From positions 1,488,001-1,552,000 of the forward strand of contig NZ_CP022986.1 of assembly GCF_002770595.1 (NCBI RefSeq): a DNA stretch of 64,000 bases, written 5' to 3'. Both the position numbers and the translations under genes were made by a program. Position 1 is the stretch's first letter; each line of letters begins with the position of its first letter. The notes beneath the pieces are model-generated. The model made no database searches, had not been told where the DNA came from, and saw only the letters and a program-made list of their open reading frames with translations. The stretch is from Chryseobacterium camelliae (lineage in GTDB: Bacteria > Bacteroidota > Bacteroidia > Flavobacteriales > Weeksellaceae). This document shows positions 43,124 through 52,953 of this stretch, in pieces.

Positions 43124-44845
43124 TCATGGATCGATGATGATGCCGTCCTCATATTTATTTTTACGGATAAAGTCTGAAAATGATATTCCGTTTATTTCAG
43201 TAAATAGTGCGGAAAAATTTGTTCGGGAAGCAATCCCACATTCTTTCGCCAGCGTCGCACTGTTATATTTTCGGTACAGTGGATCGGTAATCAGTTTTTC
43301 AGTAATATAATTTATGCGCAATTCACTAAGATATCGATTGAAGCTTGCTCCCTTATGCTCGTTTATGACATTGGAGAGGTAATTGGAATTGACCTCAAAC
43401 TTCTTTGCGACGGATTTCAGATCTATCTTTTGTTCAAGAAATTCCTTATTCACCTCAAACTCCGTTAGCTTGCTCAGAATTTCATCAACAACGTCCTGCC
43501 CTATTTCGGTTCTGCTATAATGCCGTATTCTAAAAGTACCGTCCTGAATCGGTATAGGAGAACTACTGCCAAAGTTAATACCAAACAGGCTGTTGTTTCC
43601 TGCGCCCTTCTTTCTTGACCTGATGCGCAAGACGACATAGAAGGCAATGAAAGCAGTAATAAAAATTGCCGTTATAATCAGCCAACCTCTCATTGATATC
43701 TGCCTTTCAAGTAGCGCTTTCTCCTGTAGAAGCCTTTTGGTATCATATTCTTTATGGATTTTAGAGGAGAGGTAAATAAAATCCTTTTCTAATACCTTAT
43801 CAACTTTAATAAGCTGGGTAGTATAATACAAAGCTTTACTCGCGTCATTTTTCTCTTTATAATAAACGATAAGGTCTTCATAAACATCCCTTACTTCGGG
43901 CAGCACGAAAGAATGACGGTTAAAGATCGAATCAATTTTATCAAAATTCTTAATACCCTCTTCGGCGTGCCCCAACTTCCATTGAGCCTTTCCCAGATAA
44001 GCATAAGATACCGTCAACCATGAAAAGTCATTAATTGCTATCAGGTTCTGCAATGAATTTTGGAGAGATCGGATTGCGCCGTCAAAATCACCTTTCCGAT
44101 ACCTGTTTATCCCCTCTTCCTTTAAAAAATAACTGTGTTCCTGTTTATAATCACTGTTCTTCCATGTATTTCCCAGCCCTATAGCAACTAGCGAATCGGA
44201 CTTTTTAAAATCATGCAGGTTCCGATAACACACCGCCATCTGGTGTAAGGTATTGTTATATCCGCGCTGGTTTCCATACATGAGGTTCGGGTGCAGGTCT
44301 TTCTTGGTTTCATTTTCAAAAAATTGCCGTGCTTCCTCGAAATCACTCAGCGCATCGGCATAATATCCAATATAACTTTTTACAACACCGATATGGTAAT
44401 TGATCTTATTGCGGTAATATGGATCTTTTCTGCTCTTGTTTTTTTCAAATGCTTTTAAATATTCATTCAGTGCAAGCTTATATTTTTTTAGATAGAAGTA
44501 GTAAACAACTCCCTTACTCAGATAGGCACTGCTAAGAAGGCTGTCATTCTTCTTTTTTACAGCAACGGATATTGCACTATCAGCATATTTTAATTTTAGT
44601 GCGGGATCAGGTGAATAGTACCTGGCGTCAGTGTAACCCAGGTACAATTGCATCTGGTTTTCTTTGGCTTTTGCCATTCTGATCAGCTTTTGAACCAGCG
44701 GTAAAGCCGTTGAATCATTTTCTGCCCTGCTTTCATATTGTCTTTGGATCAGATAAAATTCGCTCAGTTTTTCCTTTTGTGCAAACAACGATTCACACAG
44801 AAAAAGGAATATGATTGACAAAAAACGAAAAGGCCGGTGGTTCAT
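43124..44845 (-). CDS. AraC-type regulator with periplasmic TPRs
   Basis: A 573-residue one-component sensor-regulator. Signal peptide MNHRPFRFLSIIFLFLCESLFAQ, then about 350 residues of TPR-like helices (for example LLSSAYLSKGVVYYFYLKKYK). One membrane helix follows near 388-410 (GWLIITAIFITAFIAFYVVL), then a C-terminal AraC DNA-binding domain: FEVNSNYLSNVINEHKGASF and LAKECGIASRTNFSALFTEI. The periplasmic TPRs probably sense a ligand and control transcription. Likely sites are the tandem repeats just upstream at 44988 and at 45483, in the region between this gene and the MauE/DUF6520 genes. Confidence 0.85.
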   Translation of the reverse strand: MNHRPFRFLSIIFLFLCESLFAQKEKLSEFYLIQRQYESRAENDSTALPLVQKLIRMAKAKENQMQLYLGYTDARYYSPDPALKLKYADSAISVAVKKKNDSLLSSAYLSKGVVYYFYLKKYKLALNEYLKAFEKNKSRKDPYYRNKINYHIGVVKSYIGYYADALSDFEEARQFFENETKKDLHPNLMYGNQRGYNNTLHQMAVCYRNLHDFKKSDSLVAIGLGNTWKNSDYKQEHSYFLKEEGINRYRKGDFDGAIRSLQNSLQNLIAINDFSWLTVSYAYLGKAQWKLGHAEEGIKNFDKIDSIFNRHSFVLPEVRDVYEDLIVYYKEKNDASKALYYTTQLIKVDKVLEKDFIYLSSKIHKEYDTKRLLQEKALLERQISMRGWLIITAIFITAFIAFYVVLRIRSRKKGAGNNSLFGINFGSSSPIPIQDGTFRIRHYSRTEIGQDVVDEILSKLTEFEVNKEFLEQKIDLKSVAKKFEVNSNYLSNVINEHKGASFNRYLSELRINYITEKLITDPLYRKYNSATLAKECGIASRTNFSALFTEINGISFSDFIRKNKYEDGIIIDP

Positions 44846-45230
44846 GGCTAAGTATTACCATAAAATTAAGAAAAAATACAATATACTAGATAAATCACCG
44901 CACAGATTGTTGGTACACCATCCACTTCATTTTTTTAATACTGATTATCAAATACTTACAATCCTATAAATGATAAATTATATCACCGTCCGAGGATTCT
45001 AATACACGTCCGACCTTGCTAATACACTATTAAAAAGATCGCAAAGCAGAAATTTTCTAGGGTTGTAATAGTTCATTTTCTTTCAGTTCGTTACACTTCG
45101 GGAAACCACTATTAATAGACTGTCCGTGTATGTCCTAAGACCACAAACTGTTTCAAACTAGCGCGAAGACTGATAATTTGGTCACCAGAATTCAACACGT
45201 CTCGGCCGAGATAATCCTAAAAATTTTAAC
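44846..45230. promoter_or_regulatory. regulatory region between AraC regulator and lipoprotein gene, with tandem repeats
   Basis: 385 bp without genes. GTCCGAGGATTCTAATACAC (44988-45007) and GTCCGACCTTGCTAATACAC (45008-45027) are directly abutting and identical at 15 of 20 positions, exactly two helical turns apart, as in AraC-family operators. A weaker match (GTCCGTGTATGTCCTAAGAC) is at 45122-45141. The second copy of the pattern lies at 45483 beyond the lipoprotein gene. Confidence 0.65.
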
Positions 45231-45479
45231 ATGAAAAAAAAGACGGTTATCTCAATATCGATAATCCTTTTCTCCCTTTGCTCGACGGAATCGTGCAGAC
45301 AGGACGAAATGGATATGGCACCGGAAAATACCAGCCTGGTGCAAAAAGGAAAACAGAAAACGACGTATCAAAAAACAGAGAATGATACGGTGAAAACAGC
45401 ATCTAATTTACAGTTCGACGATAGCGGCGTCGAGATAGCAGATCCGCCTCCAAAAGATAAGGATCAGTGGAGACACTAA
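45231..45479 (+). CDS. small lipoprotein (82 aa)
   Basis: An 82-residue protein with the signal MKKKTVISISIILFSLCSTESC; the cysteine at 22 is a plausible lipidation site. The mature part is short, hydrophilic and Lys/Asp/Pro-rich (QKTENDTVKTASNLQFDD). No known domain. It lies between the two GTCCG repeat sets and is probably under the same regulator. Function unknown. It could be a small surface anchor for the redox/peptide group that follows. Confidence 0.6.
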   Translation: MKKKTVISISIILFSLCSTESCRQDEMDMAPENTSLVQKGKQKTTYQKTENDTVKTASNLQFDDSGVEIADPPPKDKDQWRH

Positions 45480-45482
45480 CCT

Positions 45483-45523
45483 GTCCGTGCGATTTAATAC
45501 GCTGTCCGTGTCCCTTCTGATAC
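45483..45523. promoter_or_regulatory. second set of tandem GTCCG repeats
   Basis: GTCCGTGCGATTTAATAC at 45483 and GTCCGTGTCCCTTCTGATAC at 45504 are spaced 21 bp. With the 44988 set they give a shared pattern GTCCG, 7-8 variable bases, then (T/G)(A)ATAC. They lie 130-170 bp ahead of the MauE-family gene. Confidence 0.6.
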
Positions 45524-45653
45524 AACAAGTTCTTGGAATTGACCAAAAAGGCACTCTAAATTTGATGAAATAAAAATTTTGAAAACAGATTTTTGAATTG
45601 TCAAATAAAGCCTGCCTTCGAAAAATTTATAACAACCACCAAACTATCACATC

Positions 45654-46103
45654 ATGAGAATTAAGAACATCATTTCCGAATTGATCATTTTTATCCTCAT
45701 CTTATTATGGGCATGTACATTCGCCAGTAAAATCTTTGATTTCGACACATTCAATAGGCAGATTAAGGGTGCTTATCTGTTATCTGCAGGAGGATTTGCC
45801 TTACCTTATATTTTACAGGCTGTACACCTCGCGATTGTTATATTACTGATCAAGAAGAACTGGAGAGGCTTAGGACTATTAGCTTCCATTTCCGTCATAA
45901 TCATCTATACGGCATACCTTATTTACATTTTAAAATTTGCACCGAGCATTCCATGCTCATGTATAGCCGTATTACACGGTATGAACTGGAACGACCAGCT
46001 TTATTTTAATTTCATTGCACTGGCAATTAATAGCATTGGTCTGATCACTTTTTCATCGCTAAAGCGAGCCCCACACGATAGTGTTCAGACCACTTATAAC
46101 TAA
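45654..46103 (+). CDS. MauE/DoxX-like redox-associated membrane protein
   Basis: A 149-residue inner-membrane protein with four hydrophobic segments (ISELIIFILILLWACTFA, ALPYILQAVHLAIVILLI, GLLASISVIIIYTAYLIYIL and NFIALAINSIGLITF). A paired-cysteine motif, IPCSCIAVLHGMNW, is typical of the MauE family, which moves electrons to periplasmic thioredoxin-like proteins. A TlpA-like thioredoxin gene lies nearby on the opposite strand, and a small cysteine-containing peptide gene lies downstream (99 bp). Functional pairing is inference. Confidence 0.8.
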   Translation: MRIKNIISELIIFILILLWACTFASKIFDFDTFNRQIKGAYLLSAGGFALPYILQAVHLAIVILLIKKNWRGLGLLASISVIIIYTAYLIYILKFAPSIPCSCIAVLHGMNWNDQLYFNFIALAINSIGLITFSSLKRAPHDSVQTTYN

Positions 46104-46201
46104 AAAACTAATAACCAAACAGGGGTAGCCGAAAACCTGAACCAAGAGTAGGCGAAAAACTAACCAAAGTTTAGCTTTTTGATTTAAAAAGCACCAATAT
46201 C

Positions 46202-46459
46202 ATGAAAAATTTAAGAATTACACTAGGAGTTGCAGCAATTGCAATCGGAAGTTTCGCAGCTTTCTCTTTTGCTCCGGCAAATCAAGAGAAAGAAGACACA
46301 GTAGGAGATTTTTACGTTAACGCAGATGGATCAATGGGATCTCCTGTAGGAAGTTCAAACTTATGTCAACCGACCAGACCAAATTTATGCTCACAAGAAT
46401 ATAATATTGAAACCGGGCAGCCAACTGGTAATCATAAGATCAATGGTGCTAGACCATAA
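46202..46459 (+). CDS. DUF6520-like small secreted peptide (85 aa)
   Basis: An 85-residue protein with signal peptide MKNLRITLGVAAIAIGSFAA, then a short mature region with a cysteine pair in SNLCQPTRPNLCSQEYNIE. The size, signal and composition resemble the Bacteroidota DUF6520 group of small exported proteins. Downstream is a bidirectional terminator; upstream is the MauE gene. The cysteines would be natural substrates for the MauE/TlpA redox pair. The function is unknown. Confidence 0.7.
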   Translation: MKNLRITLGVAAIAIGSFAAFSFAPANQEKEDTVGDFYVNADGSMGSPVGSSNLCQPTRPNLCSQEYNIETGQPTGNHKINGARP

Positions 46460-46464
46460 AAATT

Positions 46465-46494
46465 GAGGTCGCTTAATTAGCGACCTCTTTTTTT
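46465..46494. terminator. bidirectional rho-independent terminator
   Basis: A perfect 9-bp stem, GAGGTCGCT (46465-46473) with AGCGACCTC (46479-46487), and a TAATT loop, then seven T on the plus strand. It ends the DUF6520 gene. The left arm also lies at the stop of the convergent TlpA-like gene, whose final codons (EVAN, stop) come from the hairpin's right arm. Confidence 0.85.
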
Positions 46495-47921
46495 ACCTTT
46501 TTTATGAATTGAATAAAATCCGCTTGGCTACTTCGTGGGTCTGGAGGAATGCCAGCAAAATTTCCACGTGCATCCACAACAAACAATGCTGGGTAGCCCA
46601 AAATATTTAATGACCTAATAATGGGATGATGGAATTTTTCTTCCATTGTATATAACTGTAAGGAACTTTTACTACTATATTGCCCAATACCCTTAAGCCA
46701 TCTCTCTTTTTTATCGACATTAATTGAAATAAATATAACATTTTCGTCATTTAGACTTTTTTCGACTGCATCCAATGCTGGTGCCATTTGTTTACAACCA
46801 CTGCAACCTGTGAACCAGAAGTCAATAATTAAAACTTTTCCTTTAAAATCAGGCAATGCATGTATGTTACCTACCGTGTCAGTAAGACTAAAATTAAAGA
46901 ATGGCTTCCCTACCTGTAAAGAACGCTGCGAACGAAAATAACTGTTTGATACTTCGGTTAAAAAGGGATTAAGCTGATCAGTATTCTTAAGATAAAAATC
47001 ATATAGAACTTTACTTGTTTTGTCAAATATTTTAGAATTCAAATATGAGATCATAAAATTAGATAGTAAATAGTTTTTAACGTGCGATTTCTTTCCGAAA
47101 TACTTTATAATTAGATTACAATAAGTAATTGCGCTATCAGTTTTAAAACGATCGCCCGCGTACAAAAGTGGATTTTTAAACTCGTTAAGTAGGATAAACT
47201 CTGACAGTAATGTTCCACCTGCATAAAAGATATTCTTTTCCTCAATAAACGGTTCCATTCTATTCTTTTGGACAATAAATTTTTTAAAATATGTCTTCGA
47301 TGAATCGTTATCACTTCTCTTAACAGCAATAAAAAGACTTTCTAAAAGACTTTCATATACTTCTGCTCTTATTAAGCTGCGAACCTTAGCATCTAAAAAT
47401 CCATTATAGCTATTACATACTGAATCAATAATATTGAGTTTCCTATCTGTTGTTAAAAACTTATAGTACAAACTTTGATCTTGATATTTTGGATCTGTTT
47501 TGAATACTGCAAAAACATCTCGCAGAATCATTTTTTTAAAATTCACCTTTTCATAGCCTCTACCAGTAATATTAAGATTTAGAATTCCTAATTTTTTACT
47601 ATCATCTATATTTATATATAAGCTATCATTGGGCGAAATAACTAATTTATAGGTTCCGGGAAAAAAGATAGATTTTCCGCTAAGCTCGATACCTACGATC
47701 ATCTCTTTTTTAATATTAAAAGTAAAATCAAAGTTTCCTTTTCTTGTAATAACAGTATCTTCTATTATCTGTGGATTATAGATTGAAAACGGATCATAGA
47801 CAGTAAGGACCAGTTCTTTTGGACTATTAACGGCATCTTTAACGAAACCAGAAATTTTCGTTTGAGAGTGACAAAGCGCTGAACAAGATATTAATATGCA
47901 AATTACACTTAATATTTTCAT
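46473..47921 (-). CDS. TlpA-like thioredoxin-fold lipoprotein/secreted protein
   Basis: A 482-residue secreted protein with signal MKILSVICILISCSALCHSQ. The N-terminal region resembles DUF4369 (KISGFVKDAVNSPKELVLTVY). The C-terminal thioredoxin domain includes LPDFKGKVLIIDFWFTGCSGC, giving the CxxC pair CSGC, then KQMAPALDAVEKSLNDENV and ALFVVDARGNFAGIP. It reduces or exchanges disulfides in the periplasm. Last gene of the SusC/SusD operon (12 bp after SusD). Such proteins accompany uptake loci in Bacteroidota. Confidence 0.85.
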   Translation of the reverse strand: MKILSVICILISCSALCHSQTKISGFVKDAVNSPKELVLTVYDPFSIYNPQIIEDTVITRKGNFDFTFNIKKEMIVGIELSGKSIFFPGTYKLVISPNDSLYINIDDSKKLGILNLNITGRGYEKVNFKKMILRDVFAVFKTDPKYQDQSLYYKFLTTDRKLNIIDSVCNSYNGFLDAKVRSLIRAEVYESLLESLFIAVKRSDNDSSKTYFKKFIVQKNRMEPFIEEKNIFYAGGTLLSEFILLNEFKNPLLYAGDRFKTDSAITYCNLIIKYFGKKSHVKNYLLSNFMISYLNSKIFDKTSKVLYDFYLKNTDQLNPFLTEVSNSYFRSQRSLQVGKPFFNFSLTDTVGNIHALPDFKGKVLIIDFWFTGCSGCKQMAPALDAVEKSLNDENVIFISINVDKKERWLKGIGQYSSKSSLQLYTMEEKFHHPIIRSLNILGYPALFVVDARGNFAGIPPDPRSSQADFIQFIKKVKKEVAN

Positions 47922-47932
47922 TATAAGTTATT

Positions 47933-49300
47933 TTAATAAGAGTTCTGTGTTATGTGATTATAATTTATTATGTATTGTGGGATTCGCATTATATACCGCG
48001 GATCTTTGGGCGGTAGTGTGTAAGTATTTTCGCCAATTGTCCTTGTTAGGGTCTGAGCAAAATCGATATCATTATTTAATCTTTTGAGATCCTGCCAACG
48101 GAGACCTCGTGTTACTAGCTCTTTTCGGCGTTCTAATAAAATAAAGCTCAAAACGTCATGCTTGTTTTTTGTAGGCATAGGAATTGCAGCACCTGTTTTA
48201 AAACGATTTTGTAATAATAGTTTTATCTTTTCAAGACCTCCCTCTAAATCGCCAAGCCTTGCCCTGCATTCTGCACTTATTAATAGTATTTCCCCAGTGG
48301 ATGTTCCAGAAAAGAGCTGAGCAGTAAAACTTCCTTTAAACGTATACTTACCGTCGGTTTGCACTTTATAGAAAATCTGTTTCCTTAGATCATTAGCATT
48401 ATAACTTTCGATAAGCGCTTGGTTAATTCTGCCTGTAATACTATTCGGAGAATATTTACTTTGCATACTATATATATGAATTTCTTTGGAAATATCGTAA
48501 AAGGGATAGTCACTGGTCAAATCGATTTTGTTGAAATCCTCAATATATGAGTGATATTTAAAGCTCGAATCAGCGTTTGAAGACGCTTGCTTGTAATCAT
48601 CCATAAATAAATAGGTTCTAGCAAGCAGCCCATAAGCACCTGCTTTTGCAATCTGAGTATTTATTGTCGAGGCAGAAGGTAATAGAATTGCAGATTCTTT
48701 TAAGTCCGAAACAATCCGGTCGTAAGTTTTTTTAAGGCTACCCCTATCGACAATTTCATCAATATCTTCAGTCAATTTGAGAGGGATACCTAACTCAGTT
48801 TCCGCGGTGTTATTGTCATAATATTTACAAAAAGTTAACGCAAGATTCAAAAATTGCTTTGCCCTGTGATACAATGCAGTTCCTTTTATTTTATCATATT
48901 GTTCTTTATTACTATTTGTTCGATTAATTTTGGATAAACCGTTAAGAACTACATTGCAAACTTGAATTTGCGAATAAGCCATGTCCCACTCATCCCATAC
49001 CAAAATTCCAAACTTTGGAAACTCTTGCGTTTTCCAAATAACTAAATCTCTATCAAATGCATTGTAAAGTGCATTATACTGTTCCAACGTGAAATCATAA
49101 TCATCGCATGAGGTTTCAGTTGCACCACGTCCATCACTTTGGAACACATCTGCATTCAATAGTAGATCCATGTCGTTCAAAGTAGTAGGAACAATTAATT
49201 TTATATCTCTTTTTTCTTCAAGCCAATCTTTGCTGCAAGAAACAGTAAGGTACAACGAGGCAATTGAAAAAATATATGTAATGAACTTGTTCATAATCAA
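47933..49300 (-). CDS. SusD/RagB-family lipoprotein
   Basis: A 455-residue surface lipoprotein with signal LYLTVSCSKDWLEEKRDIK (lipidated cysteine). SusD-type features: TTLNDMDLLLNADVFQ, TPR-like helices in the middle, and the C-terminal ERRKELVTRGLRWQDLKRL block. It caps the SusC transporter and delivers ligand. It lies 3 bp downstream of SusC. No carbohydrate-active enzyme is encoded, so the ligand may be a peptide or small molecule. Signature score is by eye. Confidence 0.88.
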   Translation of the reverse strand: MIMNKFITYIFSIASLYLTVSCSKDWLEEKRDIKLIVPTTLNDMDLLLNADVFQSDGRGATETSCDDYDFTLEQYNALYNAFDRDLVIWKTQEFPKFGILVWDEWDMAYSQIQVCNVVLNGLSKINRTNSNKEQYDKIKGTALYHRAKQFLNLALTFCKYYDNNTAETELGIPLKLTEDIDEIVDRGSLKKTYDRIVSDLKESAILLPSASTINTQIAKAGAYGLLARTYLFMDDYKQASSNADSSFKYHSYIEDFNKIDLTSDYPFYDISKEIHIYSMQSKYSPNSITGRINQALIESYNANDLRKQIFYKVQTDGKYTFKGSFTAQLFSGTSTGEILLISAECRARLGDLEGGLEKIKLLLQNRFKTGAAIPMPTKNKHDVLSFILLERRKELVTRGLRWQDLKRLNNDIDFAQTLTRTIGENTYTLPPKDPRYIMRIPQYIINYNHITQNSY

Positions 49301-49303
49301 TTT

Positions 49304-52300
49304 TTAAAAATTACAATTTAAACCAAATGCTATTGTCCTGATAGGTTTGCTGGTTGGAAAATCTGGATCTAATCCCGACTTATCTTTCTTCCAAATAATA
49401 CCGAGATTACTTACGTAAGTAAAAAACTTCATATTATTTATATTATATTTCTTTAGTAAGTTTTTACCAACATTATAAGCTAACGAAATATCTTGAAGCC
49501 TTATATGATCAGCTTTTCCAACAAGTATTTCCGAATTTTTATAATAATTATCGGCGACTCCGTTCCCAGGAAAAATCATTGCTGGAACGTTGGTAATCAA
49601 TTCATCACCTGGCTTTTTCCATCTATTATAGTAATCTCCATGTGTGTAATATGTACTATAAAGAGAACTGTACATAACAGAATTACGACGGAAATAGTAG
49701 CCAAATCGATATGTGATATTAAATGATAACTCAACTCCATATGTTGAAATTGTGTTTCTTAGGGCTCCAAAGTAAGGAGGCAAAGCATTCCCATTATACA
49801 CTAGATTATTCTCGGGATTTTCAGCTAAATATTGAGTGATCTGCGAGTATTCTTTGGAGGGTAGTCCGTTCAGTAAACCTTGAACCTGACCATCTTCAGA
49901 ATTTAAACCGGCAAATGGATAGGAATAAATACTAAAAAGTGGCTTCCCAACAACAGGAGTGTAACCAGATGTTAACCTTAAAATTTTGTAACTATCATCA
50001 ACAAAGTTAGAAAGACTAGTTTGCTTCTGGTATTTTGTCACCCTATCCAAGGCATAAGAAAAAAGAAATATTGAATTCCATTTAAAATTAGGTTTGCTAA
50101 TATTTTTTGATTGAAGTTCAATGTCTATTCCCTTTCCTTTCATGTTAGCCAAATTGCCGCGATAAGAGATATATCCAGTAGTCGGATCAATCTCTCCATT
50201 GCCAATAAGGTCAGAACCTTTACGCTGAAAATACTCAATACTTCCTGATAAGGCATTTTCGCTAGAAGCAAAATCGAATCCTATATTCCACATTCTATTT
50301 TTTTCCCACCTTAAATTCTTATTTGGTGGGTTCTGTAACTCAGCACTTGGTAATCTGTTGGTGGAATTAGTAACAAATTTTGCAGTAGTAAATGCAGTAA
50401 TAGTTCTGTCTACATTTCCGCTAAAGCCAATTGTCGTTCTAAAGCTTAATACAGGCAACCAATCAATATTATAGAATTGCTCTTTTGATAAGTTCCATTT
50501 CGAGCCAACGGACCACAACGGAACTGATTTTTGATTAGTTGAAACGCCAAATAAATTTGACTGATCTATTCTTGCACTTGCAGAAATTACATATCGCAAA
50601 TCATAATTATAAGCACCATTCATATAATAAGATCGTATTCGATCAGTAGTTTCTGAATAGCTGTCGTTATTTGGAATAAGTGATGAACCACCTTTACCAT
50701 ATTGACTAAATCGCGTTAAATAATCGACTAAAACACTTGAACCAATGTGGGGATCAAAACCATATTGTCTCGAACTTATACTGTTAGCTTTTGTTTCTCT
50801 AATTTCAAATCCACCGATGGCATTAACCTGATGCTTACCCCAAGCTTGGTCGAAATTTATTTGGAAACGCCCATTTAAGGCGGTTAGTTCACCATTTGTA
50901 TTGTCAAGTCTACCACCTAATGGTATATTACGAGTCAAAATACCATTATTAAAGGACGTAAATCTATTAATTTGATCTCGCATCACATAAGTATCCTGAT
51001 CAAAAAAATTCCTTCGCTTCACCTGTTGATTCTCATATTGCAGGCGAAGTTCTGTTGATAAAGAAGGCAGTATACTGTATTTTATTGCAGTGTTTAATCG
51101 TACTTCTGATTGCTTAAGCTTATTATCCTGCATATCTATTTCCTCCAGTGGTATAAAATCCCAGTTTAACAAGCCAGCATTGAGTGCTTTTTGCTTTAAC
51201 ACTGTGCTGTGATCTTTTGTAAGTATTGCTGGTTTCCCTTCATCATCGACTAGCCTTGCATAGGGATACATCAGTTCTTGCCCCATATTGTTCAGCATTG
51301 ATACTACATTCGAAGTAGATTGATTATTCTGGTTATAGGAAAGACCTGCTGAAATTTCAAGTTTTTCAATAGGGCGAAATACTTGATTACTATTTAAGCT
51401 TATCCGACTAAATGAATTACCTTTTTCCGAATTTTGATTTTTATCAAAACCCGTAGAAAAATAATAAATGTACTTTTTAGTTCCGCCGTTAAAATTCAAA
51501 GCATACTGTTGTTTGACGCTATTTCTATACAAGTATTTGGTCATATCATCTCTCAAATCATATTTTCTTAATACATCTAATCTTAAGTTAGCTTCATCTT
51601 GAGTTAAGAGTCCATTTTTTTGGTCATTTAGAATACTGACGACGGGGGAATATGGTCTGTTAGTTGCGGTATTGCTGATTATTGTGTTAAAATAGCCCTT
51701 TTCAAAAAGCATCTTTTCAATATCAATAAAATCCGTTGGTGCTATCTTTGGAATATAGTAGAGATCAGGCTTCTGTCCTACGGAGACATTAGAAGTAAAA
51801 CCTATATTCATTGGCTGGTCTGCTCGTCCTTTTTTAGTTTTTATGACGATCACACCATTACCAGCACGAACTCCCCAGATAGATGCCGCTGCCGCATCCT
51901 TTAAAATATCAATATCCTCAATATCGTTCGGATTGATATTGTTGATATCACCCTCATAAGGAAAATTGTCAACAACAATTAGCGGCTGATCGTTACCAAA
52001 GATCGTTGCCTGTCCCCGAATTGTTAGCTTCGGAGATCCTGAACGCTCGTCAAATAAAATAGATGGTGCAATACCTTTCAGCCTGCTGATCACATCGGTC
52101 GAAACCTGACGGTTAAAAGTCGCATTGTCAACCTTTGAAAAAGATCCTGTTGCCCTTTCTTTGGGAATGGATTGGTAACCACTGGCTACCACACTCACCT
52201 CCTCTATCCTATTGGAATTCGTAACAAGTACGATTCGTTCGGCATTCTTTGCAGAGACTTCCATCCGTGCGTAGCCCAGATAGGATATCATCAGATCGGA

Positions 52301-52840
52301 ATCAGAAAATTCACCGGGCAGTTCAAAAGATCCCGCACTGTCGGAAGTTACTGTAAAATTTGTTCCTTTTACCTGAATGGTTGCCCCCGCAAGTGGATTG
52401 CCATTTTCATCTACAACCCTCCCTTTAATTGTTTCCTTATTTTTTGAAGGGGATGAATTTCCGTTTGCTGGTTTTTCCTTTAAAATGATAATGCCATCGG
52501 CGATCTTGTAGGAAATCGGCTGATCAGCAAACATCTTATTCAGTACCTCGGTAATGTTGGCATTTTTAAGGTTGATGGAAATTGGACCTGCTTTTTTTAA
52601 TAATTCTTCACTATAGGCAAAGTCATACTTTGTGCTCTTCCGTATTTCGGAAATCGCCTTTGAAAGTGGCGCTTTCTGCAGCGAAAGGCTGATCTGCTGT
52701 GCCTTAATAGCAGTACCGCTAGCAAGAAGCATAAAGAATAGGGTACTCTTTAAGCCTGCGCGCAGCAATTTTTTCCTGCCCGAAAACATATCCGCCACCT
52801 GCGTTACGTTTTCCCTGTTGGAAAAATCATGTTTTTTCAT
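49304..52840 (-). CDS. SusC/RagA-family TonB-dependent transporter with STN domain
   Basis: A 1178-residue outer-membrane transporter. N-terminal signal, then an STN secretin domain (ISLSLQKAPLSKAISEIRKS and ISYKIADGIIILKEKP). A regulatory CarboxypepD-like segment follows (VDENGNPLAGATIQVKG), then the SusC TonB plug: ATGSFSKVDNATFNRQ, LKGIAPSILFDERSG, IVVDNFPYEG and DIDILKDAAAASIWGVRAGN. A long barrel follows, ending in an aromatic C-terminus. The STN domain predicts regulation by the FecR/sigma pair upstream. It pairs with the SusD gene 3 bp downstream. Confidence 0.92.
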   Translation of the reverse strand: MKKHDFSNRENVTQVADMFSGRKKLLRAGLKSTLFFMLLASGTAIKAQQISLSLQKAPLSKAISEIRKSTKYDFAYSEELLKKAGPISINLKNANITEVLNKMFADQPISYKIADGIIILKEKPANGNSSPSKNKETIKGRVVDENGNPLAGATIQVKGTNFTVTSDSAGSFELPGEFSDSDLMISYLGYARMEVSAKNAERIVLVTNSNRIEEVSVVASGYQSIPKERATGSFSKVDNATFNRQVSTDVISRLKGIAPSILFDERSGSPKLTIRGQATIFGNDQPLIVVDNFPYEGDINNINPNDIEDIDILKDAAAASIWGVRAGNGVIVIKTKKGRADQPMNIGFTSNVSVGQKPDLYYIPKIAPTDFIDIEKMLFEKGYFNTIISNTATNRPYSPVVSILNDQKNGLLTQDEANLRLDVLRKYDLRDDMTKYLYRNSVKQQYALNFNGGTKKYIYYFSTGFDKNQNSEKGNSFSRISLNSNQVFRPIEKLEISAGLSYNQNNQSTSNVVSMLNNMGQELMYPYARLVDDEGKPAILTKDHSTVLKQKALNAGLLNWDFIPLEEIDMQDNKLKQSEVRLNTAIKYSILPSLSTELRLQYENQQVKRRNFFDQDTYVMRDQINRFTSFNNGILTRNIPLGGRLDNTNGELTALNGRFQINFDQAWGKHQVNAIGGFEIRETKANSISSRQYGFDPHIGSSVLVDYLTRFSQYGKGGSSLIPNNDSYSETTDRIRSYYMNGAYNYDLRYVISASARIDQSNLFGVSTNQKSVPLWSVGSKWNLSKEQFYNIDWLPVLSFRTTIGFSGNVDRTITAFTTAKFVTNSTNRLPSAELQNPPNKNLRWEKNRMWNIGFDFASSENALSGSIEYFQRKGSDLIGNGEIDPTTGYISYRGNLANMKGKGIDIELQSKNISKPNFKWNSIFLFSYALDRVTKYQKQTSLSNFVDDSYKILRLTSGYTPVVGKPLFSIYSYPFAGLNSEDGQVQGLLNGLPSKEYSQITQYLAENPENNLVYNGNALPPYFGALRNTISTYGVELSFNITYRFGYYFRRNSVMYSSLYSTYYTHGDYYNRWKKPGDELITNVPAMIFPGNGVADNYYKNSEILVGKADHIRLQDISLAYNVGKNLLKKYNINNMKFFTYVSNLGIIWKKDKSGLDPDFPTSKPIRTIAFGLNCNF

Positions 52841-52953
52841 AGATTTGTGTAGGGTTAATTATTAGTTGCTCGAAACTCTAGTATATAGACCCGATCGCCG
52901 GAGTGCGCTAACACTCCGGCATTATTTCAGGCCAACATATGAAACATAAATCT

